DNA of 36,560 nucleotides from a virus: the IMG/VR virus record IMGVR_UViG_3300025327_000097, positions 1-36,560 of that record; one strand, 5' to 3'. The translations under genes were made by a program, and so were the position numbers. The notes below the pieces were generated by a model. The model did not search any database and was not told where the DNA came from. It saw nothing but the letters and a program-made list of their open reading frames with translations. This document shows positions 29,448-35,389 of the stretch, one piece after another (within the stretch, counting starts at the first letter, position 1; each line of letters starts with the position of its first letter).

Positions 29448-29659
29448 CGTGTTCTCCCCTTGACCATCAGCTGGTCGTGCTCCAATTCGTTCAGCTTGTC
29501 GATGGGAATCTCCTTCAGCAAGTTGTGCGGCGCTTTCACCACGACTGGAGGGACGAACGACTCATCGAGCCAAGCCACTTGCCCGCAGTTCGGGCAGGCC
29601 TTGAACTTCGAGGCGAAGCGGAAGGGGCCCATGTCATTCTTGCAGGATGGGCAGTTCAA
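29444..29659 (-). CDS. small zinc-ribbon protein
   Basis: 71 residues from TTG 29659, which overlaps the previous stop as TTGA. C3-x2-C6 (CPSC) and C22-x2-C25 (CPNC) are the classical knuckles of a zinc ribbon, as in transcription factors and ribosomal proteins. The C-terminal half is helical and charged (IDKLNELEHDQLMVKGRTR). It may bind DNA, RNA or host proteins; the ribbon alone does not tell which. Coupled to the next ribbon gene. Confidence 0.65.
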   Translation of the reverse strand: MNCPSCKNDMGPFRFASKFKACPNCGQVAWLDESFVPPVVVKAPHNLLKEIPIDKLNELEHDQLMVKGRTR

Positions 29660-30105
29660 GCCACTCGCCTCCCGCGCGGTCGTTGCTTGAGTACCCTATG
29701 CCCCGAGCGCAAGGCCCTGATCATACGCATGGCCGCGCGCTCCTGGCGGATCCCAATCGCCGTCATCTTGCGCGCTGTCGGCCCGACTGGGCGCGTCGTG
29801 CCCTTGTGCAGCACGCTGGACGGCTTGCCATCCAGCAGTTCGACTGCTTCATGCGTCCAGCCCGAGCCCACGACGTTGCGGTGGAACGCCTCGACGCTGG
29901 CGTCTGCAAATTCCTGCCGCGAGAGAAAAGCGCTGCAGTTGGGGCACTTCTGCTCAAGGCTGAAGTCCGCGCTCATCAACAGGCTGCAACGAGGGCACCG
30001 GATGGGGAATTGGCGCTCGGTGTTGAAAGCCACGCGGCTGACTTTGCCGAGTGGGTGGTCGTCGTACTGGAGGTGGCTCGTCTTGCGGGGTTCAATGATG
30101 GGCAA
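29656..30105 (-). CDS. zinc-ribbon protein
   Basis: 149 residues from TTG 30105, which has a perfect GGAGGTG ribosome site about 5 bases upstream. C37-x2-C40 (CPRC) and C54-x2-C57 (CPNC) form a ribbon near the N-terminus. The basic C-terminus (IRALRSGHRVLKQRPRGRR) would suit nucleic-acid binding. It overlaps the previous gene by 14 bases and the next as TTGA. A regulatory role is possible; the target is unknown. Confidence 0.6.
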   Translation of the reverse strand: MPIIEPRKTSHLQYDDHPLGKVSRVAFNTERQFPIRCPRCSLLMSADFSLEQKCPNCSAFLSRQEFADASVEAFHRNVVGSGWTHEAVELLDGKPSSVLHKGTTRPVGPTARKMTAIGIRQERAAMRMIRALRSGHRVLKQRPRGRRVA

Positions 30106-30304
30106 ACCGCACCTCCATCTCTTTCTTTCTATCTTCCATGTAAGTGAGAGGAAACTCTTTTTCCTGTTCTTCGATTCGTATGAGCCCTTCAGCATCATGT
30201 TCATGAATCTCTGGCACTTTCTTCTTGCAAGGAATACAGAACCACATATGCGGCGCTGGAAGACCCATCGCCCGCTTGACTTCGTAATGGTTCGAGAATC
30301 GCAT
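30092..30304 (-). CDS. small CxxC protein
   Basis: 70 residues; start ATG 30304 shares one base with the previous stop (TAATG). C23-x2-C26 (CIPC) together with H34 and H36 could form one metal site. The remainder is charged (IRIEEQEKEFPLTYMED) and ends in HH. It belongs to the ribbon-protein cluster before the portal. No family was recognised. Confidence 0.55.
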   Translation of the reverse strand: MRFSNHYEVKRAMGLPAPHMWFCIPCKKKVPEIHEHDAEGLIRIEEQEKEFPLTYMEDRKKEMEVRFAHH

Positions 30305-30552
30305 TAGCGTACCACCTTGCTCGACTCAGGGCTCGCCTGAGTCGGTGCGGGCGCTTCCCCAGCACATTCATTCGGCCAGTGCCAGTCATCATTCTCAAAC
30401 CCGTGCTTGATGCGCCCACTCAACGCCGTGTGGAGCGGCCCGAAGATCGTGGCGGTGATGTGCTTGTCACCCACGCTCGTGACGATGGCTGGAAGACAAG
30501 TCTCCCAATCCTTGACGTGGATGATCCTGTCGATTGTCAACGGGCCGTTCAT
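30304..30552 (-). CDS. small conserved-type phage protein ending in WHWP motif
   Basis: 82 residues; ATG 30552 overlaps the previous stop (ATGA). The pattern VKDWETCLPAIVTSVGD, ITATIFGPLH, and DWHWPNEC is shared by a widespread class of small phage proteins with a CxAAIVT...GTWHWP arrangement; they have no known function. The C-terminus is Pro/Ala/Ser-rich. It is encoded in the small-gene block between terminase and portal. The similarity is from memory of the pattern, not from a search. Confidence 0.6.
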   Translation of the reverse strand: MNGPLTIDRIIHVKDWETCLPAIVTSVGDKHITATIFGPLHTALSGRIKHGFENDDWHWPNECAGEAPAPTQASPESSKVVR

Positions 30553-30911
30553 GACTTCGCCTCCATCAGCACTCCCTCGACCAAGCCTTTGACTTCAAAC
30601 CTCACAGCCGTGCGCTTGCCGAATGTCAGACTTGTGCAAAGGGATAATCCAGTGAAGTGCTCGGGCTTCACCTCTTCGTAACCCGTGCCCCCGAGCCCGC
30701 TATTGTTCTGATCAAAGAACGAGAGGTTGAAGTTCGCAGCCGAAAACACGCGCGCCCGGCCATCAGCGTCCAGTCCCTGGACGCAAGCCGTCGTGCCGTC
30801 GTACGTCGCGCGGAGAGAAACGATGGGAGCCTGCTGTGGTGCCTCAACCAAAACGATTGCCACGAACAGGCTGGCCAAGGCCGCGCCCAACACTACACGC
30901 TGGCGCCCCAT
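30549..30911 (-). CDS. secreted or membrane-anchored small protein
   Basis: 120 residues from ATG 30911; a GTG at 30920 would add three residues. Residues 6-22 form a hydrophobic signal or anchor after two Arg (RQRVVLGAALASLFVAIVLV), followed by an extracellular-type beta domain with two Cys (TTACVQGLDADGRARVF, LSLCTSLTFGK) that could pair. A TATA-like box is centred 27 bases before the ATG, so the message may be leaderless. This would be the first gene of a transcript covering the portal region. Function unknown; exclusion of other viruses or surface modification are options. Confidence 0.6.
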   Translation of the reverse strand: MGRQRVVLGAALASLFVAIVLVEAPQQAPIVSLRATYDGTTACVQGLDADGRARVFSAANFNLSFFDQNNSGLGGTGYEEVKPEHFTGLSLCTSLTFGKRTAVRFEVKGLVEGVLMEAKS

Positions 30912-30933
30912 CAGCGGCACTTATAAACCCCCC

Positions 30934-30942
30934 ATATATTAA
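30934..30942 (-). promoter_or_regulatory. TATA-like promoter, leaderless spacing
   Basis: Minus-strand TTAATATAT, centred about 27 bases upstream of ATG 30911. This is the distance from archaeal TATA box to transcription start, so transcription could begin at the start codon. The box overlaps the terminase stop codon. Confidence 0.5.
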
Positions 30943-32369
30943 CCCGTCGCCGCTTCCAACTCGTCCAGCACGACAAGCTCCATCGGCGCTCCCCTGTCCA
31001 AGTCCATTGCTCCATAGCGCGCGGCATCCATCGAATGATCGTTCACCTTGAGCGGCCGCTCCTTGATCGGCCTGCCTTCCTTGCTCTCTTCGTAAACGTA
31101 TTGCCGGAACTCAGAAATGGTGTTGACGGCGCGGCGGTCGACAAACAGCCTCGGGCGCCCGTCGCGCTGCACCTTCAACCGCCCTCGAAGAAGCGACACG
31201 CCGTAGTTGACGTCGCCCTCCTTCTCCAGCGACCCGCGCATCTTACCAGCGATGTTGCGCGGCTTGCGCGTCGTACACCCGGCACGGTTCAGCCTGTAGA
31301 TCGCCTCGGGGTTCGACGGGTCAGCAATGCCCTGGCCCTTGCCCCACTTCTCTTCCATTCGAATGCGTTCTTGGATCATCTCCTCGACCAGCATATCCTC
31401 GGCATACACCTCTTCGAGAATCCACATTCGCTCGTCCCCGTCCACGCCGCAGGCGAGGACAACCATCGGGTTGTGCAGGCCGAAGTCATGCAAATAGAGC
31501 ATCTTGGAATACTTACGCTCGATGTGCGGAGGCTCGTAGATGTTCACGACGTGGACTTCCGGGTTGAACTCGGGGTAGACCAAGCCCTCGAACGCAGTCC
31601 AGAGCCCTTCAATTTCTTGTTGAGCGAACGCGCCGGTGTATTTGTTGACGAGCCGCTGGATGAATTTGTCCGTCAACCACGGGTTGTCCCTGGCGCTCGA
31701 TATGATGTAGTTGTTCTCAAGAGGGTGCCCTGTCTTCTCGAACAGCTCCCACAAGAACGTGAAACCGCGCGGCGTGCTCGTAGCCCAACCCATGTGGTTG
31801 TACGGCAGGCCGTCCCATATGTGGACTTGGCGCAAACAGCCGAGCAGGATGTCCCACGCCATGTGGCCCATGAGCGCCGCTTCATCCGCCCAAAACCAAG
31901 TCGCGTCGATGCCACGGCTGACATCCTCTTCTTCGGTCGAACGGAACCAAACGAGGGATCCGTTGATTATCTCCAGCCGCTTGTCCGAGTCGTTGTAGCT
32001 GTGGATGAGCCACGGGTGCAGCATTTTGAAGAATGTCTTCTGAGTCGCCTGCTTCAACACTTTGTATGTAGGCGCGAGGATGATGCCCTCGCTCCCTGGC
32101 TGTTCTATCGCTTGCCGGACGGCTTCAGCAGCGCCTGCGGTAGTCTTACCGCTGGCTCTCCCTCCAACGTAGCCCCGGAACGTCGTGTCTTCTTCAAAGC
32201 CAAAATGGAATTGAACCTGCTTCTCGTGGCGCTTCTTCTTCAAAGGCGAAAGCCTGAACGGGTCGTAATGAGCGTAGCGCCACGACAGGCCGTAGAGTGT
32301 AGATAGGAACCCGAGCCTCATGTAGTCCGCGCTATTGGGATCCGGGAGCTTCTTCAGGTCTCGCGGCAT
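30939..32369 (-). CDS. terL: terminase large subunit
   Basis: 476 residues from ATG 32369, which overlaps the small subunit by 38 bases; ATG 32321 is an alternative. The ATPase half shows Walker A GGRASGKT (69-76), Walker B TWFWADE (157-163) and the coupling motif ATSTPRG (196-202). The nuclease half has the three acidic positions of an RNase H-like fold: D295 in YLHDFGLHNP, D350 in GIADPSNP and D448 in HSMDAARYG. The enzyme cuts concatemeric DNA and pumps it through the portal. All key residues are intact and the length fits the family (about 420-550). Confidence 0.95.
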   Translation of the reverse strand: MPRDLKKLPDPNSADYMRLGFLSTLYGLSWRYAHYDPFRLSPLKKKRHEKQVQFHFGFEEDTTFRGYVGGRASGKTTAGAAEAVRQAIEQPGSEGIILAPTYKVLKQATQKTFFKMLHPWLIHSYNDSDKRLEIINGSLVWFRSTEEEDVSRGIDATWFWADEAALMGHMAWDILLGCLRQVHIWDGLPYNHMGWATSTPRGFTFLWELFEKTGHPLENNYIISSARDNPWLTDKFIQRLVNKYTGAFAQQEIEGLWTAFEGLVYPEFNPEVHVVNIYEPPHIERKYSKMLYLHDFGLHNPMVVLACGVDGDERMWILEEVYAEDMLVEEMIQERIRMEEKWGKGQGIADPSNPEAIYRLNRAGCTTRKPRNIAGKMRGSLEKEGDVNYGVSLLRGRLKVQRDGRPRLFVDRRAVNTISEFRQYVYEESKEGRPIKERPLKVNDHSMDAARYGAMDLDRGAPMELVVLDELEAATG

Positions 32370-32901
32370 TTTCAGCACGTTTGACCCCGGTATCAGGCTT
32401 CCCCGGAGCCTCGGCGGATTCGAGGCGGGCAAGGATTCGGGCAGCGTCGTCAGCATTTCGCACCTCCTCTCTCACCAACACCTTGGGGTCGGCAATGAGA
32501 ATGTTGATCTGAGCTGCCTGCTGGAGAGTGCCTTGGTTGGGCAAGTAGAATTTGCCCATGCGATCCCACCAGCGCCCGTAGGCCCCTTCGAGGTGCTCCA
32601 TCGTCTTCAGGTCTTCGGCGGCCCAATACGCTTCCCTGAAGCGCCGGATGTCTTCCTCCGCCATTTGACGCAGGTCTTCCATGTCACGCTGGGCAGCAAG
32701 CGACATGACTTGCTCGCGCTTGCCGTACGACTCGCAAAACCGCCTGATGATCCGAACCGTGACGTCAACGCCATGCTCGTTCAAAAGGAAATTGCGGATA
32801 TACATCCACCCATGTCCGTTCGCGTACATACGAAGGACGATGCCACGATAGCCCCGCTCGATCAAATGCTGAGCGCTGGCTAAAACGACCGCTTCGGACA
32901 T
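32332..32901 (-). CDS. terS: terminase small subunit candidate
   Basis: 189 residues from ATG 32901. It lies directly before the large subunit and overlaps it. The N-terminus looks like a helix-turn-helix (LRMYANGHGWMYIRNFLLNEHG), followed by helices with KREQVMSLAAQRDMEDLRQ and a coiled coil, and a disordered charged C-terminus that may bind the large subunit (AENAARPEEAPGSQ). Small terminases recognise the packaging site and share little sequence, so the call rests on gene order, size and the HTH. A TATA-like box lies upstream. Confidence 0.75.
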   Translation of the reverse strand: MSEAVVLASAQHLIERGYRGIVLRMYANGHGWMYIRNFLLNEHGVDVTVRIIRRFCESYGKREQVMSLAAQRDMEDLRQMAEEDIRRFREAYWAAEDLKTMEHLEGAYGRWWDRMGKFYLPNQGTLQQAAQINILIADPKVLVREEVRNADDAARILARLESAEAPGKPDTGVKRAENAARPEEAPGSQ

Positions 32902-32930
32902 CGCTTTAGGGATGATTTAAAAGAGCCCGC

Positions 32931-32939
32931 CCTTAAACC
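32931..32939 (-). promoter_or_regulatory. TATA-like element before the terminase genes
   Basis: The 45-base gap 32902-32946 holds GGTTTAAGG (centre about 34 bases from ATG 32901), preceded by purine-rich GAGGGGAAA resembling an archaeal BRE. A second AT-rich box TTTTAAAT lies at 32915-32922, too close to the ATG for normal spacing. Confidence 0.4.
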
Positions 32940-32946
32940 TTTCCCC

Positions 32947-33159
32947 TCACTGCACGGGTGCAAGCACCCAAAACGGCACGCACCGCGTGCAGGTGCTGTA
33001 GTTCGCATTGACACGACGTGAACACCGAACGCAGTCCGTTATGGGGATCACGTATTGCACGCAACTCAAATTCATATGTTCTTGAAGATGCCGATGGGTG
33101 TCGAATTTTAGTTTGCACCCAGAACACCTGCCATCCCCAAATTCGCGGATGACAATCAA
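32947..33159 (-). CDS. C2HC zinc-finger plus zinc-ribbon protein
   Basis: 70 residues from TTG 33159 (TTGA overlap); GTG 33174 would add five. C12-x2-C15-x12-H28-x4-C33 is a finger of the C2H2/C2HC type, followed by a ribbon C43-x2-C46-x10-C57-x2-C60. Small proteins with such fingers are frequent in archaeal viruses and usually bind DNA. It is the last gene before the gap with the terminase promoter, so it could regulate that region; this is inference. Confidence 0.65.
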   Translation of the reverse strand: MIVIREFGDGRCSGCKLKFDTHRHLQEHMNLSCVQYVIPITDCVRCSRRVNANYSTCTRCVPFWVLAPVQ

Positions 33160-33251
33160 CGTTCCACGACCCACAAGATCAAATCCACCAGCGCACTGAG
33201 GAAAAAGTACGCGCCGATAAGGAGCAGGCCCACGACGAGAAGCCCTACCAT
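33156..33251 (-). CDS. 31-residue single-helix membrane peptide
   Basis: ATG 33251 follows GGTGGA and overlaps the previous gene by 7 bases; the stop is shared with the next TTG (TTGA). Nearly the whole peptide is a hydrophobic helix (MVGLLVVGLLLIGAYFFLSA) ending in an amphipathic WVVER. Such peptides may modulate membrane proteins or act as small holins. Function unknown. Confidence 0.55.
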   Translation of the reverse strand: MVGLLVVGLLLIGAYFFLSALVDLILWVVER

Positions 33252-33583
33252 TCCACCTTCACCTTCCCACGAGCCGCCATGCGTTCGAAGTTGACCTTGT
33301 TCTTGACGCTGAGCGCACCGACAAGGTCGTCGCAGTTGCCACCCAGCCGCTCCCAATACAGAATCGCGTACGTGATCACATCCACAAGCTCCCCACGGAT
33401 CCGCTCCGGGCCGCTGTCATCCCCCTTGGTTCCACCGCCAAGCGCCTTCTTCGTCGCGTTGCAGACTTCGCCCGCTTCACCAGCCAAGGCGTTGCTCCAG
33501 TAAATCAGACTGGACTGCCGCCATCCCTGGAGCAGGTCGTCATCCAACGCAATGATCCGTTTATAGACTTCTTCGAACGTCAC
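33245..33583 (-). CDS. MazG-like nucleotide pyrophosphohydrolase
   Basis: 112 residues; GTG 33583 with AGGAGG upstream. The all-alpha NTP-PPase motifs are visible: E36 and E39 in LAGEAGEVCNATKK, and E65, D68 in GELVDVITYAILYWERLG, followed by the basic part NKVNFERMAARGK. Enzymes of this family hydrolyse (d)NTPs to the monophosphate and pyrophosphate with Mg. Phage versions may alter nucleotide or alarmone pools in the host. The four acidic residues are intact, so it is probably active. Its substrate cannot be read from sequence. Confidence 0.75.
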   Translation of the reverse strand: MTFEEVYKRIIALDDDLLQGWRQSSLIYWSNALAGEAGEVCNATKKALGGGTKGDDSGPERIRGELVDVITYAILYWERLGGNCDDLVGALSVKNKVNFERMAARGKVKVEW

Positions 33584-33839
33584 TCGCTTTCCTCCTTCTC
33601 GATCTCGGCGCGGGCATCGTCCAAATGTTTCTGGCAGGAACTTGAGAACTCTGGGCCGAGGTCATTCGGATCAGAACAATTCTCGTCTTGATCGAGCTCG
33701 CACAAGAACCGAGCGTAGATCGCACCCGCTTCTCCCGCTCCTTGCGCGCAAAGCGGACGGCTTCGAGGCACCCCTCACCGCACGCGCAGGCCGCATGATG
33801 CGCCTCAATCTTCCTCAGCCGTTCTTCGAGCGTGGTCAT
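33580..33839 (-). pseudogene. small Cys-containing gene broken by a -1 frameshift
   Basis: The frame from ATG 33839 (ATGA overlap with the previous stop) looks coding through EAHHAACACGEGCLEAVRF and ARKERE, to about 33735. The frame that ends at 33580, with the correct GTGA overlap to the MazG gene, looks coding from about there on: AGAIYARFLCELDQDENC, GPEFSSSCQKHLDDARAE. A single -1 shift around 33725-33750 would give one protein of about 86 residues. No slippery heptamer is seen, so a base missing or extra in the sequence, or a real mutation, is more likely than programmed shifting. Function unknown; cysteines may bind metal. Confidence 0.6.
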
Positions 33840-34180
33840 TGCATCGCCTTCCGCAGTTCCTCAGTCAGTTGCTTGCGGCCCTCTTCCGAGTCCCACATCT
33901 CAATGCGGTGCTTTGCCCACAATTCGGCCCTCGCTCGGTCAAGCGGCGTGATGATCGGATTTGGATACTTGAACATCTCATTGAGAACCCGCATTTGCCG
34001 CTCCTGCTTGGCGAGTTCTATGAGATCGTCCACATCCTTGAGTCGGAACCCAAAGAGCATGAAATCCCGTCCGAGAACGAGCATCCGAGATGGGCCAAAT
34101 TCGTCTTCGAGTTGTCGGCGGAACACCTGCCATTTGGAGTTGAACTCCCCAATCCTCGCGTCAAACCGTTCGTCGCTCAC
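33836..34180 (-). CDS. charged helical protein, unrecognised
   Basis: 114 residues from ATG 34180 (ATGA overlap). The sequence is alpha-helical and charged, with FNSKWQVFRRQLEDEFGPSR, KDVDDLIELAKQERQMRVL and a C-terminal RKQLTEELRKAM. It resembles small accessory proteins common in viral early regions. No motif for activity was seen. Confidence 0.5.
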   Translation of the reverse strand: MSDERFDARIGEFNSKWQVFRRQLEDEFGPSRMLVLGRDFMLFGFRLKDVDDLIELAKQERQMRVLNEMFKYPNPIITPLDRARAELWAKHRIEMWDSEEGRKQLTEELRKAMQ

Positions 34181-34605
34181 TTCGGTATCCTCCCTTCGCT
34201 TTGCAGTTCGGTGCGGGCTTGGTCTTGAGCGGTTGGTAGTGGATTTGGAAGTGTGTAGTCATATCCCTCCGCGAACGCAAGCGAACGTTGAGTTTCGATT
34301 TTCGCCGCCCTCTCCTCGATCAAAGCCTCTTGAAGGCGCGCAATCGTCGTTGCCTGACAAGCATAGCGAGAGCGGTTATGAGCGGTGCAATGATCGCCGT
34401 CATGTCCGGGTAGGCTCTCCCATACGCAATCACGCCCGGAGTCCTTCATCGGTGGGGCTTCGAGTCCACTCACCCGCCTCACTTCTTCGAGGAGGGCTTC
34501 GTGATCCTGATGGAGTTTCACAGCCTCATAGCCGTGGATGTCATCCCATCCCGATTTCTCGGAACGCTCCTCGATCTCCTTCAGTTGCTCGGGTGTTAGT
34601 GTCAT
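34177..34605 (-). CDS. coiled-coil accessory protein, unrecognised
   Basis: 142 residues; ATG 34605 follows GGGAGG at 8-base spacing, one of the clearest ribosome sites in this block. A short N-terminal helix (MTLTPEQLKEIEERSEKSG) is followed by HQDHEALLEEVRRVS, a Cys/His middle (DCVWESLPGHDGDHCTAH) that could bind a metal, and a second helix (IARLQEALIEERAAK). The C-terminus is Pro-rich. Role unknown. Confidence 0.5.
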   Translation of the reverse strand: MTLTPEQLKEIEERSEKSGWDDIHGYEAVKLHQDHEALLEEVRRVSGLEAPPMKDSGRDCVWESLPGHDGDHCTAHNRSRYACQATTIARLQEALIEERAAKIETQRSLAFAEGYDYTLPNPLPTAQDQARTELQSEGRIPK

Positions 34606-34629
34606 AAGAATTCCTCCCGTTTCACCTTT

Positions 34630-34695
34630 CTACGCTGCCTGCACCTGTCGCAGGTGGAGGCCGAGCAGTCTACGGATGGAGTATCTCACATTCAT
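34630..34695 (-). CDS. 21-residue peptide, tentative
   Basis: ATG 34695 begins 7 bases after the previous stop and is preceded by GGAG and GAGG. The peptide MNVRYSIRRLLGLHLRQVQA is basic and amphipathic. Its codons include the inverted repeat at 34637-34661, so the stretch may be a regulatory or leader region rather than a functional gene. Confidence 0.3.
   Translation of the reverse strand: MNVRYSIRRLLGLHLRQVQAA
34637..34661. repeat. imperfect 25-base inverted repeat
   Basis: GCCT, G, CACCTG, TCG, CAGGTG, G, AGGC: two arms that pair in 10 of 11 positions around a 3-base centre. It lies in the only loosely packed spot of this small-gene block, before the gene starting at 34605. It may be an operator or an RNA stem. 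Confidence 0.4.
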
Positions 34696-34702
34696 CCGCG
34701 CC

Positions 34703-34900
34703 TCACTCCTTGGCGGGGCGGCGCCCCGGCCAATCGCGATATCCGAGGGCTCGATCACTCAACACAGTCGCGTAGTAGCTCGGCCCGATCATCCACTTGA
34801 GCGCGCGGTCGGGGTGGCAAGCCGGGCACGCCCACGCGCAACCGATGATGTGGTGGCGACCTTCGCTCATCAACACGAGATGGAGTTTTTGTCGCGCCAT
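34703..34900 (-). CDS. small Cys/His protein
   Basis: 65 residues; ATG 34900 lies just after the previous stop, and a GGAGG from the repeated gene-end sequence is about 10 bases upstream. C21, C25, C28 and H29 (IGCAWACPACHPDRALK), with His residues nearby (EGRHHIIG), may bind zinc. The C-terminus RDWPGRRPAKE is basic. Function unknown. Confidence 0.55.
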   Translation of the reverse strand: MARQKLHLVLMSEGRHHIIGCAWACPACHPDRALKWMIGPSYYATVLSDRALGYRDWPGRRPAKE

Positions 34901-34902
34901 CG

Positions 34903-35055
34903 TCAGCGGCCTCCCTTGGGGCGCTTGCGGAAGTCCGTAACCGCAATGGATTCCGCAACCGCCGTGAAGTTCAGCGAAACCATATCGTCTGCCATCACCT
35001 GTATGTAATCTCCATCACCCGTCGAGGTTTTGGAGATAGTCACGCGGAGCCTCAT
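34903..35055 (-). CDS. 50-residue protein with repeated C-terminal tail
   Basis: ATG 35055 overlaps the previous stop (ATGA) and has GGAGG about 9 bases upstream, supplied by the previous gene's end. The product is a single alpha/beta unit (MRLRVTISKTSTGDGDYIQV, LNFTAVAESIAVTDF) with the basic end RKRPKGGR, which is nearly identical to the end of the neighbouring gene. No known function. Confidence 0.55.
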   Translation of the reverse strand: MRLRVTISKTSTGDGDYIQVMADDMVSLNFTAVAESIAVTDFRKRPKGGR

Positions 35056-35237
35056 CGCTCTCGGCCTCCCTTGGGGCGCTTCGGCCAATATGGATTGCTT
35101 CGCCGAGTGAACTTTACGACTCCGACAAACCGCCAGGGCGCGAAACGGGCGCACTTCCAGCAATTCGGAATTAGCACTTCTTCCTCGGTGAGCGCGAGTC
35201 TTGCGCCGCATCCGAATTTGCACTTCCAGATGTTCAT
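35052..35237 (-). CDS. small zinc-ribbon protein
   Basis: 61 residues from ATG 35237 (ATGA overlap), preceded by GGAGG. C6-x3-C10 and C26-x2-C29 (KCKFGCGARL, IPNCWKCARF) form a ribbon. The end WPKRPKGGRER repeats the end of the next gene at both protein and DNA level. It may bind nucleic acid; no family was recognised. Confidence 0.6.
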   Translation of the reverse strand: MNIWKCKFGCGARLALTEEEVLIPNCWKCARFAPWRFVGVVKFTRRSNPYWPKRPKGGRER

Positions 35238-35389
35238 CGCTCTCGGCCTCCGGGGGCGGCGAGGGGGCGCTGTGCATACACTTCCTCGATGAGCGCCCAA
35301 TACTCGTCAAGTTCGGCCCCCTTGAGCCGTTGCATCGCCCCATAGAGTTGGACTCGGAGGAGCATCAGTTTCTCTTCGTTGCTGTGCAT
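35234..35389 (-). CDS. 51-residue helical protein
   Basis: ATG 35389 directly follows the stop of the previous gene, and AGGTGA lies 5 bases upstream. The peptide is one or two helices (MHSNEEKLMLLRVQLYGAMQ, ELDEYWALIEEVYAQR) with a Pro/Gly/Arg end (APGGRER). Its gene end carries the same CGGAGGCCGAGAGCG sequence that serves as ribosome site for the next gene. Function unknown. Confidence 0.5.
   Translation of the reverse strand: MHSNEEKLMLLRVQLYGAMQRLKGAELDEYWALIEEVYAQRPLAAPGGRER

Noticed and set aside
30920-30927. Second TATA-like box TTTATAAG before the 30911 gene
   Set aside because: It is only about 12 bases from the start codon, so transcription would begin inside the gene; the box at 30934-30942 has better spacing.
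31035-32306. 423-codon open frame on the plus strand
   Set aside because: It is antisense to the terminase gene, whose motifs are all intact on the minus strand.
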